Shown piece by piece: positions 56,387 through 64,000 of a stretch of 64,000 bases of DNA. Location: contig NZ_JAGGKG010000002.1 in NCBI RefSeq assembly GCF_017873435.1, forward strand, positions 186,001 to 250,000, given 5' to 3'. Numbering within the stretch: the first letter of the stretch is position 1; each line of letters begins with the position of its first letter. Both the position numbers and the translations under genes were made by a program. Below the pieces are notes generated by a model, which saw only the letters and a program-made list of their open reading frames with translations, was not told the DNA's origin and did no database searches. This DNA comes from Paenibacillus turicensis (GTDB lineage: Bacteria > Bacillota > Bacilli > Paenibacillales > Paenibacillaceae).

Positions 56387-57181
56387 TTGGAATTAGCAGA
56401 ACTCGTTAATCATAATCATTTAATTCCTGAAGTCATCTTGTTTGTAGACCGCAAATGTTTTGCGGATTGGTCGATTGCACAAGCAAAAATTGACTTTCAC
56501 GACCTTACCTTCGTCGTTAGCGGAAAAGCCTGCTATTACATCAATGGCAAAAAGCATATTGTGGAAGCAGGAGATTTATTATATATACCGGAAGGGTGTA
56601 GTAGAGAAGCGTATACATTTGAAGAATCACCTATGCATTGCTACCCTTTTAACTTTTATTGGGCGGCTCCCTATAACCACGTTCAGCTTCCGTTTGAGCA
56701 TGTTATGAAAAAAATGATTACAAAAGAGATTCTCGACCACATACGTGACTTTAAGCAGGTATGGATGAATCGTGGACCCTTTTATACGTTTCAGGCACGC
56801 GCCTTGTTTGAGCTTATACTCCATCGCTTACTCTCAAGCCACCATATGTTAGCGATGGATACGATAGACCCCCGCATAAAAAAAGCGACATATTATATTA
56901 CAGAGCATTATTATGAGGAGATTACCGTTAAAAGCCTAGCAGAGCAAGCAAATTTAAATCCGATCTATTTTGGTAAATTGTTCAGAGAAGCCACAGGCTC
57001 GACGTGTAAAGAATATGTCAATCGTATTCGCATTAATAATGCTGAAATGATGTTATCTTCAGGCGATTTTAACGTATCTGAAACTGCCGAGCGTTGTGGC
57101 TTTCACGATATTTCATATTTCAGTAATCTGTTTAAGCAAATAAAGGGATATTCTCCGTCGTCAATTAGAAAAAATTTATAA
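56387..57181 (+). CDS. AraC-family transcriptional regulator
   Basis: 264 aa. N-terminal cupin-type ligand-binding domain (residues about 20-90, with CYYINGKKHIVEAGDLLYIPEG) and C-terminal AraC HTH (VKSLAEQANLNPIYFGKLFREATG, VSETAERCGFHDISYFSNLFKQIKGYSP). Divergent from GH115-aguA, so it is a plausible regulator of that operon in response to an intracellular sugar. The start is taken as TTG 56387, 9 nt after AGGAGG; the frame is open to 56366, but that start would include the RBS. Confidence 0.85.
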   Translation: MELAELVNHNHLIPEVILFVDRKCFADWSIAQAKIDFHDLTFVVSGKACYYINGKKHIVEAGDLLYIPEGCSREAYTFEESPMHCYPFNFYWAAPYNHVQLPFEHVMKKMITKEILDHIRDFKQVWMNRGPFYTFQARALFELILHRLLSSHHMLAMDTIDPRIKKATYYITEHYYEEITVKSLAEQANLNPIYFGKLFREATGSTCKEYVNRIRINNAEMMLSSGDFNVSETAERCGFHDISYFSNLFKQIKGYSPSSIRKNL

Positions 57182-57213
57182 AAACATCTTGAGGGTGATT
57201 AACAAAAACGATA

Positions 57214-58956
57214 TTAACAATAACCAAAGCCTAAAATCGTAAACAATTTTTGTTCGTCACCTTCAGCCATCTTAATTACGATCTTATGCTCTCTGGCCAC
57301 CTGTTCGTTGTATAAAATGACCGCATTACAATGTGTCCAATTGTTTTCGTGAGGATCGGCCTTTTTTAAGTGATTACCGTCTACATAGATATCTGCACTC
57401 CCAAATTCATTGCTGCCTGAATCCTTAAACACCAAAAGCAGTCGCTTGCTTGTGATCGTTAATTTAAATTCTGGTGTACCTTGCTGTGGATTGTGCATCC
57501 AGTTATGCGGAAACTGAGGTGAGCGATGTGGATCAGCATCCATCTCAACCATTTGCAAATCGGTGTCTATGTCTATGAAACCGCCCGATTCAATCGTTGC
57601 AAGCTCTCCCGCATTGCTTCGATCAAGCAGTTTTGTTTCTGCAAAGTCGTTGCCAATAATCGGCTCTTTATTTAGCTCAATATCTTCCTCATCCATATCA
57701 GCAGCATCCACCGTTTGGATTAACCAGAGCAAGCTATCTGCCATAACAAGGTGGCCATCATTTGTTGGATGATAAATGTCATAGAAAAATTGACGCTTAG
57801 AGACGACATTACCTTCTGACTTACTTAGCTTAAATTGATCAACAACCGCATCCTTAACACTAACCATAGGTAGATTGTAATGCCAACCAACAGGCGCTAA
57901 GCGATCTTGTAAATTCCAGTCGTTTACAAATACACTAAATAATAAAATGACTGCAGGTTGATTTGGCTCCTGTAGTGCCTTCAAAGCAAGGCTTTCAAAG
58001 CAGTTCCCTTCCGTTTCATCCCCTGCATCATTCACTGCGAACTCAATGACAACAATGTCAGGCTCCACACTTTTTTCGCGAAGCACATCGCGATCATAAC
58101 GAACAATCCCGAGTTCTGATGGCGTTCCACCTACACCTGCTTTAATAAATGAAATCGATTTTCCACCGTCTTTACCAAATTGCTGCTTAAATTTATTATA
58201 AAATTGATAAGCATAACAATTTTCCTGTATCGGAACCGCCCCTGCACCTTGCGTAATAGAACCACCAATACAAGCAATCGTTACCTCCTCACCACGTTTT
58301 GCCTTCTCAATTGCTTTTTTTAACCGCTTGTTATTTCCCACATTGAGCAAAGATTTCTTAATCATTTCCTCATACGCACTAGACTCATAATCAACTGCAG
58401 CTTCCAAGGAAACTTCTGGAACATGATAACCATCATTTAAGTAAAACATTACGCTAACGGATGCCAATTGACCAACCTGATCAAAGAAAAAAGTAAAGCT
58501 ACCTGGAACATCGTCATCTGCCGACCACTCATAATCATCTAAAACAAGCAAGGTTTCTGAACCATCAGCTGGGCAGGTAAGCTCAATACGAGTGCCTGAT
58601 TCAAATCGATTTGTTTTGCCTAAATTGTGATATGCGAATCCCACGCTAGTTAAGTCAGCACTTTTTGCTGTAACTGTAATTCCGATGCTATGCACTAACT
58701 TAGAAATGCCTTCGCAATTCGTTAATAGGTTTAATATGTTTTCATCTGTCACTCCACCTGTAAACTTAGCCTTATCAACCACTCTACCTTCTAAAAAAAT
58801 AGGGTGACAAAACTTCCCATCTGGTGTAGCGCTTGCTTCGACCATATTTTCATACATAATATAAAAGCCACTACGTCTTGCCGTTGGATCTTTTGGTGCT
58901 TTAGGACCTTCTTTAGCTATTCCATTATTAGATACTCCAGTCGTAGAATCACTCAT
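57214..58956 (-). CDS. SGNH/GDSL hydrolase, probable acetylxylan esterase
   Basis: 580 aa. N-terminal beta-rich domain (about 30-195), SGNH hydrolase (about 215-415) with S233 in IGGSITQGAG, Gly in KAGVGGT, N309 in EFAVNDAGD and D393/H396 in YDIYHPTND. A C-terminal beta-domain follows (about 440-580). All catalytic-block residues are present. No signal peptide, so it would deacetylate imported oligosaccharides. The esterase role on acetylated xylan is inferred from context. Confidence 0.8.
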   Translation of the reverse strand: MSDSTTGVSNNGIAKEGPKAPKDPTARRSGFYIMYENMVEASATPDGKFCHPIFLEGRVVDKAKFTGGVTDENILNLLTNCEGISKLVHSIGITVTAKSADLTSVGFAYHNLGKTNRFESGTRIELTCPADGSETLLVLDDYEWSADDDVPGSFTFFFDQVGQLASVSVMFYLNDGYHVPEVSLEAAVDYESSAYEEMIKKSLLNVGNNKRLKKAIEKAKRGEEVTIACIGGSITQGAGAVPIQENCYAYQFYNKFKQQFGKDGGKSISFIKAGVGGTPSELGIVRYDRDVLREKSVEPDIVVIEFAVNDAGDETEGNCFESLALKALQEPNQPAVILLFSVFVNDWNLQDRLAPVGWHYNLPMVSVKDAVVDQFKLSKSEGNVVSKRQFFYDIYHPTNDGHLVMADSLLWLIQTVDAADMDEEDIELNKEPIIGNDFAETKLLDRSNAGELATIESGGFIDIDTDLQMVEMDADPHRSPQFPHNWMHNPQQGTPEFKLTITSKRLLLVFKDSGSNEFGSADIYVDGNHLKKADPHENNWTHCNAVILYNEQVAREHKIVIKMAEGDEQKLFTILGFGYC

Positions 58957-59149
58957 CGTTCGTAAATCTCCTTTTTCAAGTTAAAATGAACTAGAATAAA
59001 GTGCTTGTAATATTGTTGTAATTATTGAAGTGAAACTGATTGTAAATAATGAAGTAAAAAGTCATGCTTCTTTTACTAGTATGGCATATTTATATGTTTT
59101 CGTCTTTGTAGAAATTAAACATTCATAGGAATAAAAAAACATGATTTTT
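58957..59149. other. Intergenic stretch upstream of the SGNH gene
   Basis: AT-rich non-coding DNA. I see only the RBS of the SGNH gene (AAAGGAG near 58970) and no clear RNA structure or frame. Confidence 0.4.
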
Positions 59150-59198
59150 TACAAAAAAAACGACACAGCATTTAAATTTCTTAAATGTGTATCGTTTT
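59150..59198 (-). terminator. Terminator of the AcuI-type gene
   Basis: AAAACGA...CATTTAA pairs with TTAAATG...TCGTTTT around a 6-nt loop, then eight T on the minus strand. Confidence 0.8.
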
Positions 59199-59255
59199 CT
59201 CCATATATATTAGCTACTACTTTATCAACTTCCGTTTAAACCACAATGAAGGTTA

Positions 59256-60260
59256 CTATTCTTCTGAACTACATTTTACAACATATCTACCTAACATTTG
59301 ACCTTTGAGAATCATATCTAGTACACTTGGCAAATCATGCAAGGTGGTCGTTGAAATGAGTTGCTCTAACGCGCTTTCTGGCTTCCACTCGTCCCCAAGT
59401 TTGCTCCATAACTCACTTCTCAGGGGAGCAGGGCAATAGACTGAATCAATACCAAGCAAACTAACTCCACGTAAAATATATGGATAAACCGAGGTTTCGA
59501 TTTTCCCCCCGCCAGTTAATCCTGACAAGGCAATGGCTCCGCCATATTTTATTGATTTCACAATTTCACCCGTAGCCGCCCCACCAACAGGGTCAACCAC
59601 AGCAGCCCAATGCTCTTTAGATAAAACACCACGCTTAGCTTGGGAGGCTTCTTCTCTGCTAATAACGGTCGATGCACCTAACGCCTTTAGCTTATCACTA
59701 GCCTCTAGCTTCCCTGTAGAAGCTACAACCTCAAATCCTAATTTGGACAAAATTGAGACAGCCATACTGCCCACCCCACCAGTAGAGCCTGTAACAAGTA
59801 CCGGTCCCTGATCAGGAGCAAGTCCATGATATAACAATGAATGAATCGATTGCGCAGCCGTGAAACCCGCGGTTCCAATTGCCATGGCTTCAAATGCAGA
59901 CAAGCCTTGTGGAAGTGGAAGGACCCACTCACTAGGTACAGAAGCGTATTCAGCATATCCTCCGTAATGAGACACACCTAAGCCATAACCTATGCACAAT
60001 ACAACATCACCGACAGCAAAACGTGAGTCATCAGAATCTACAACCTCACCAGCAAGATCAACACCCGGAATAAATGGATAGGAGCTTACAATTTTCCCAT
60101 CGGGAATACTAGCTAAGCCATCCTTATAATTTACGCTCGAGTATTGCACTGCAATTGTTACATCGCCTTTAGGTAAATCTGATGGTGTAATTTGCTTCAA
60201 ACCTGCTTCAAAGGTATTTTCAGTTTTATTGACCTGATACGCCAAAAATTGTTGTTTCAT
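59256..60260 (-). CDS. AcuI/YhdH/YhfP-type NADPH oxidoreductase
   Basis: A 334-aa medium-chain dehydrogenase/reductase without structural zinc cysteines. It has the family start (NKTENTFEAGLKQI), NYKDGLA, PFIPGVDLAGEV and the Rossmann segment LVTGSTGGVGSMAVSILSKLG. AcuI members reduce acryloyl-CoA; YhfP's substrate is unknown. It lies 26 bp after the 2-oxoacid oxidoreductase operon on the same strand and probably shares its transcript. Confidence 0.85.
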   Translation of the reverse strand: MKQQFLAYQVNKTENTFEAGLKQITPSDLPKGDVTIAVQYSSVNYKDGLASIPDGKIVSSYPFIPGVDLAGEVVDSDDSRFAVGDVVLCIGYGLGVSHYGGYAEYASVPSEWVLPLPQGLSAFEAMAIGTAGFTAAQSIHSLLYHGLAPDQGPVLVTGSTGGVGSMAVSILSKLGFEVVASTGKLEASDKLKALGASTVISREEASQAKRGVLSKEHWAAVVDPVGGAATGEIVKSIKYGGAIALSGLTGGGKIETSVYPYILRGVSLLGIDSVYCPAPLRSELWSKLGDEWKPESALEQLISTTTLHDLPSVLDMILKGQMLGRYVVKCSSEE

Positions 60261-60286
60261 TTGTTATCCACCATTCTTTAAATAGA

Positions 60287-62593
60287 TTACAAGTATGGAT
60301 TTTCATGCTTCGCAAGCAATCGTTGCCAACGACGTTCAATCTCCTCGCGGAAGGATTCAAGCGCTGCTGCGTTTTGTGGCTTTAATAAATGGCGGGTTTT
60401 CCCCATTTTTTTCAGCCAGTCTTCGATTGGCACACGTTTATTTTTATCCTCTGGATTATACGTAATGTTGGTTTGTCCATGCTCCACCTCATACAATGGG
60501 AAGAAACAAGAGCTAACTGCAGCATCAACAACCTCTGTACCAACATCATCTGGCGTTATCCAGTTAAGTGGACAAGCAATTAATATTTTACCATATACTA
60601 GACCTTCATTTTGAGCATAATATTGCGCTTTTGCCGCTTTTTTTACTAAATCCTGCGGGTAGGCTTCACTGCCTGTAAATACATAAGGGATGTTCGTTGC
60701 CGCCATAATTTGTGCTGTATCCTTATGGTGGAACACCTTACCCTGTTGTACCTCACCAAGATTAGACGTAGAAGTACGATGTCCAATTGGTGTTGAGTAG
60801 GATAATTGCGCGCCTGTATTCATATAACCTTCGTTATCGTATTCCACAATAATCATTTTATGGTTACGTAATGCAGCACCAATCGCGGGCCCCATTCCGA
60901 TGTCCATCCCACCATCGCCTGTGACCATAACAAAGGTGAAATCATCCTGAAGACCAAGATTATCTAATTCCCCTCTTCGTTTACGCTCCCAGAACATTTC
61001 AACGACCCCTGACAACGTTGCTGCGCCATTTTGGAACAGGTTATGAATGTAGGTTGCTTTATGGGAGGAATAAGGATAGCCTGTCGTTACAACCATCGCA
61101 CAACCCGTATGGAACAATGTAACGATATCGCCTTCAATGCCTTTAAAGAACAGCTCTAAACCTGAGAAAATACCGCAGCCCGGACATGCACCATGACCTG
61201 GGGCAATCCGTTTTGGCTTTTTGGTCAACGAACGAAGTGGTGGAATCCGTACAGCTAATTTGCCAGTTTCCTCATTACGAGTGACTGTAATTAATCCTGT
61301 TTTTAATTTGTCAAAATTAAGTGGCTTTAACACACGTTCTTGTGTATGCTCTAAGTCACCTGCGGAATGACCATAATAATCAAACGCAACTTCAACTTTA
61401 TCCTTTTCTACTGCATCTATCGCTAGCTGGAATAAATGGTGTCCATCCTCTGCGTAGAACTCCTTACCCCCAAGACCATAAATCCGACTAATCACTTTAG
61501 TTGTATGATTACCATGGGTAAATAAAGCAGCTTTAATTTCATTTACCATGTTGCCACCATGCGCGCCATAGGAATCAGCACGATCCCCCACCGTAATCGC
61601 CTTTACATTTTTTAATGCTTCAGCAATTTGCTTTTGTGGGAAAGGACGAATCATATTTGGTGCAATCGAGCCTGCTTTTATCCCTTGCTTACGTAAATCA
61701 TCTACCACATCTTTAATAATTTCAGAAGCAGAATTCATCAAAAATACAGCAACCTCTGCATCCTCCATGCGGTAAGTATCCAGCATACCGTAATGGCGCC
61801 CTGTTAACTGTGCATATTCACCTGCAATCCGTTCAAATACTGCTTCTGCCTTGTACATCGCCTCAGATTGTTGATAGCAATTGTTAATAAAGTCAGGTTC
61901 ATTCATATAAGGACCCACAGTAATTGGATTGTTACGATCTAACGTATGGGCAAAACCTGCTGGAGGTTGTTCTCCAACAAATTTTTGTACATCTTCACGA
62001 TTTGCAAAGGTATGCACACGACGTTTTTGATGAGATGTAAAGTAACCATCTGAAGCCACCATAACTGGCAACCGCACCTCTGGGTCCTCTGCTAACTTAA
62101 TTGCCATGATGTTCATGTCATACACAGCCTGCGGGTCACGACACATTAAAATTGGCCAACCCGTGTTAAGTGCATAATATAAATCCGAATGATCGCCATG
62201 AATGTTAAGAGGTCCAGATACAGAACGACATACTAGATTCATAACCATTGGGAAACGTGTCCCTGATTGAACAGGCATCTGCTCTAGCATATACATATAT
62301 CCATTTGCACTTGTTGCGTTGAATACCCGTCCGCCTGCGGTAGATGCCCCATAACAAATCCCTGCCGAGCTATGCTCCCCGTCTGAAGGAATGAGCTTTA
62401 TATCATGCTCTCCATTTGCTTTCATCAGATCAAGAAATTGTGCCACTTCTGTAGAAGGTGAAATTGGGAAATATCCCATAATATGATAGTTAATTTGGTG
62501 TGCGGCATAAGCTGCCATTTCATTGCCTGACTCATAAACAACACGTTGCTCTACTTGCCCTACTGTTTTTTCCTTTTGAATATCTATTGCCAT
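60287..62593 (-). CDS. 2-oxoacid:ferredoxin oxidoreductase, fused alpha-beta subunit
   Basis: 768 aa. Residues about 1-410 match the POR/KOR alpha subunit (GYFPISPSTEVAQFLD, GGRVFNATSANGYMYMLEQ). About 465-768 match the TPP-binding beta subunit (GHGACPGCGIFSG, FHTGCAMV, TPP/Mg site TGDGGMDIGMG...NEGYMNTG). With the gamma-delta protein encoded upstream it decarboxylates pyruvate or another 2-oxoacid to acyl-CoA, reducing ferredoxin. The alpha-beta fusion lacks the gamma and delta parts of one-chain PFORs. The substrate is uncertain; pyruvate is favoured. Confidence 0.9.
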   Translation of the reverse strand: MAIDIQKEKTVGQVEQRVVYESGNEMAAYAAHQINYHIMGYFPISPSTEVAQFLDLMKANGEHDIKLIPSDGEHSSAGICYGASTAGGRVFNATSANGYMYMLEQMPVQSGTRFPMVMNLVCRSVSGPLNIHGDHSDLYYALNTGWPILMCRDPQAVYDMNIMAIKLAEDPEVRLPVMVASDGYFTSHQKRRVHTFANREDVQKFVGEQPPAGFAHTLDRNNPITVGPYMNEPDFINNCYQQSEAMYKAEAVFERIAGEYAQLTGRHYGMLDTYRMEDAEVAVFLMNSASEIIKDVVDDLRKQGIKAGSIAPNMIRPFPQKQIAEALKNVKAITVGDRADSYGAHGGNMVNEIKAALFTHGNHTTKVISRIYGLGGKEFYAEDGHHLFQLAIDAVEKDKVEVAFDYYGHSAGDLEHTQERVLKPLNFDKLKTGLITVTRNEETGKLAVRIPPLRSLTKKPKRIAPGHGACPGCGIFSGLELFFKGIEGDIVTLFHTGCAMVVTTGYPYSSHKATYIHNLFQNGAATLSGVVEMFWERKRRGELDNLGLQDDFTFVMVTGDGGMDIGMGPAIGAALRNHKMIIVEYDNEGYMNTGAQLSYSTPIGHRTSTSNLGEVQQGKVFHHKDTAQIMAATNIPYVFTGSEAYPQDLVKKAAKAQYYAQNEGLVYGKILIACPLNWITPDDVGTEVVDAAVSSCFFPLYEVEHGQTNITYNPEDKNKRVPIEDWLKKMGKTRHLLKPQNAAALESFREEIERRWQRLLAKHENPYL

Positions 62594-62620
62594 CTTAGCC
62601 CCGCCTCTCTTTCGTATTCT

Positions 62621-63634
62621 TTAACGATTACTCATTGCCAGCTCAAATAAATGAGGTACACGATTATTGTCAGCATAATCGTCCTCTTCCCGTTCTTCTG
62701 ACAATGCATCGGTTGGACAAGCATGGATACATTTTAAGCAGCCTTTACAATATTGATAGTCGATACCTTGTAGGAACATTTGTGGACGACCTTTTTTATC
62801 AGGTTGTTCCTCCCATACAAAACAGTTATCAGGACATACGTTGTCACATGCCGCACAATGAATACATGTCTCTTGATTGAAATGTGGCATCATACCAGAA
62901 CGTGAAATGCTTAAATCTTTTAATATACTATTACCTGGGTTAGGGATAATCCCACCAATTGCTTGCGTCGCATAACCTAAAACAGGTGTATCTGCACGTA
63001 TAAACTCCGGCATCGTTACACCTTCTGGTAAAGCATAGCTATGAAATTCAACTTCATTATACCCACGCTCAAAGGTGCGAATAGCAGGAGCAACCGTTTG
63101 TGGATATTTTTTTTCAAGTGATTTTGTAATGACTTCCTTCATCGTATTTGCATCTAAAAATGGACATAACCGAAATAATGCCCCTAACATAGCCATGTTT
63201 ACACGATTTTTTTCTTCTAACGCAATTCCTGTCGCATCTATAACTGCAATTGTTCCACCTAACAATTTCATTTTCGCTTTAAGTTCTTCTGGTGATTTAC
63301 GTGAGTTGACAAGCACTGTGCTATCTTCATAAATTCCACTAATCACGTTTACTGTTTTCGCAAGTGCTTCCTGAAAAATGCCTACGACATGTGGTCTTTC
63401 AACAGGTGAGGTATCTCTAATCGGTGTATTTAAATCGCAAAAACGAATATGTGCTTTTACAGGCGATCCCTTCTTCTCAGAACCATATGAAGAAAAGCTG
63501 ACACCGTTCAATCCAGCCCCTTCTACACCAGCTTCAGCGAGCATTTTCCCAGCAAGATTTGCCCCCAGACCGCCAATGGACTCTAGACGAATTTCAAAAA
63601 ATCCTAGGTCATTTATTTTGGGTAAGCTTACCAC
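62621..63634 (-). CDS. 2-oxoacid:ferredoxin oxidoreductase, fused gamma-delta subunit
   Basis: 337 aa. Gamma domain (about 10-195, IRLESIGGLGANLAGKMLAEAG) and a C-terminal delta-type ferredoxin domain with two 4Fe-4S motifs, CIHCAACDNVCPDNC and CKGCLKCIHACP. It transfers electrons from the TPP subunit to ferredoxin. GTG start behind AAGGGGG. It is 27 bp ahead of the alpha-beta gene, forming a two-gene operon. Such enzymes are oxygen-sensitive, suggesting use under micro-oxic or anaerobic conditions. Confidence 0.9.
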   Translation of the reverse strand: MVSLPKINDLGFFEIRLESIGGLGANLAGKMLAEAGVEGAGLNGVSFSSYGSEKKGSPVKAHIRFCDLNTPIRDTSPVERPHVVGIFQEALAKTVNVISGIYEDSTVLVNSRKSPEELKAKMKLLGGTIAVIDATGIALEEKNRVNMAMLGALFRLCPFLDANTMKEVITKSLEKKYPQTVAPAIRTFERGYNEVEFHSYALPEGVTMPEFIRADTPVLGYATQAIGGIIPNPGNSILKDLSISRSGMMPHFNQETCIHCAACDNVCPDNCFVWEEQPDKKGRPQMFLQGIDYQYCKGCLKCIHACPTDALSEEREEDDYADNNRVPHLFELAMSNR

Positions 63635-64000
63635 ATTTTTTCCCCCTTCATGGGTAATGTTTTAATATAATCCATTAATGCAAAATACTATTTAAAAGAA
63701 CGAGACAAAAAGGCCCCGATTAATTTTTCAATTTATCATAGCTGATCAACTATCGATGTGATAAACCGCACAATGAACAAGGAGGGATCGGCTTTAAACA
63801 CAAAATGTCACAAAAATAAAGTATTCGCCTTCAATCGATAGGATAGTGCTGAAATTATCGGTTTGTGCGGTTTCCCGAGAAATAATTATGGGGGATAGGC
63901 GGCTCGATGCATTGACATGAGGGGTGCTTGGTGGGGATGTGGTGGGTCGGGCGCTACGGGGCAGAGGGTTGCTTCGATCGCTCTTAAAATCGGATTCTTT
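63635..64000. other. Non-coding end region with long inverted repeat and GC-rich tract
   Basis: No gene is seen. AAACCGCACAA (63763-63773) is inverted at 63863-63873, with further partial symmetry (ATCGAT, ATCGGTTT) around it. From about 63890 the base composition shifts to G-rich (GGGGGATAGG, GTGGGTCGGGCG). The last 25 bases (CTTAAAATCGGATTC) recall the MITE left end but are cut by the window edge. The promoter of the oxidoreductase operon must lie near 63660-63760. Confidence 0.45.

Overview
The window is an AT-rich chromosomal segment of an endospore-forming Bacillales bacterium, most likely a Paenibacillaceae member (Paenibacillus or a close relative). The evidence is gene content: spore-surface style proteins (NTTRR-F1/collagen/DUF4183), YpdA (bacillithiol redox), an S-layer-homology protein, futalosine-route menaquinone genes, and an aldouronate/glucuronoxylan locus of the kind described in Paenibacillus. 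This is inference from families; no rRNA or tRNA gene was seen.

Layout. 1-2.4 kb: two unrecognised small genes, then mqnB-mqnD (futalosine menaquinone pathway). 2.4-8.4 kb: radical SAM/SPASM protein, collagen-like spore-surface protein, DUF4183 protein, a CLC-family anion transporter and a trypsin-like protease. 8.4-26 kb: mostly minus-strand housekeeping and accessory genes. These include a sigma-A-like factor lacking region 1.1, two MFS transporters with a gene remnant between them, an aldo/keto reductase, an ECF sigma factor, a broken alpha/beta hydrolase, a two-component system, MgtC, GNAT, azoreductase, a homologue of the B. subtilis replication terminator protein, an SDR, a YtrA-type GntR/ABC operon and a third MFS. 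26-33 kb (plus strand): ypdA, two conserved hypotheticals and a bmrCD-type heterodimeric ABC exporter. The exporter is preceded by a small leader ORF and an intrinsic terminator, the arrangement used for ribosome-mediated attenuation of bmrCD in B. subtilis. 33-36 kb: SLH/PrcB-like protein and a His/Asp-rich COG0523 GTPase.

36-59 kb is a large glucuronoxylan utilisation locus. It holds a secreted modular GH10 xylanase, GH43, an intracellular GH10, a GH43 beta-xylosidase, an LplABC-type oligosaccharide importer, a YesM-type sensor kinase flanked by two YesN-type regulators, GH67 and GH115 alpha-glucuronidases, an AraC regulator and an SGNH esterase. The logic is outside depolymerisation, import of (glucurono)xylo-oligosaccharides, intracellular removal of methylglucuronate, then hydrolysis to xylose. 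Cre-like sites suggest catabolite control. 59-63.6 kb: AcuI-type oxidoreductase and a two-gene (alpha-beta, gamma-delta fused) 2-oxoacid:ferredoxin oxidoreductase.

The most striking unannotated signal is a family of short non-coding transposon-like elements: three copies (4899-5113, 28836-29041, 53263-53378) with imperfect terminal inverted repeats beginning GGCTC, each bounded by its own 8-bp target duplication, plus a solo end at 33272-33300. One copy abuts the bmr promoter and one lies between the two alpha-glucuronidase genes. Other signals are a divergently overlapping promoter pair and a candidate small RNA upstream of the sigma factor, and the replication-terminator homologue.
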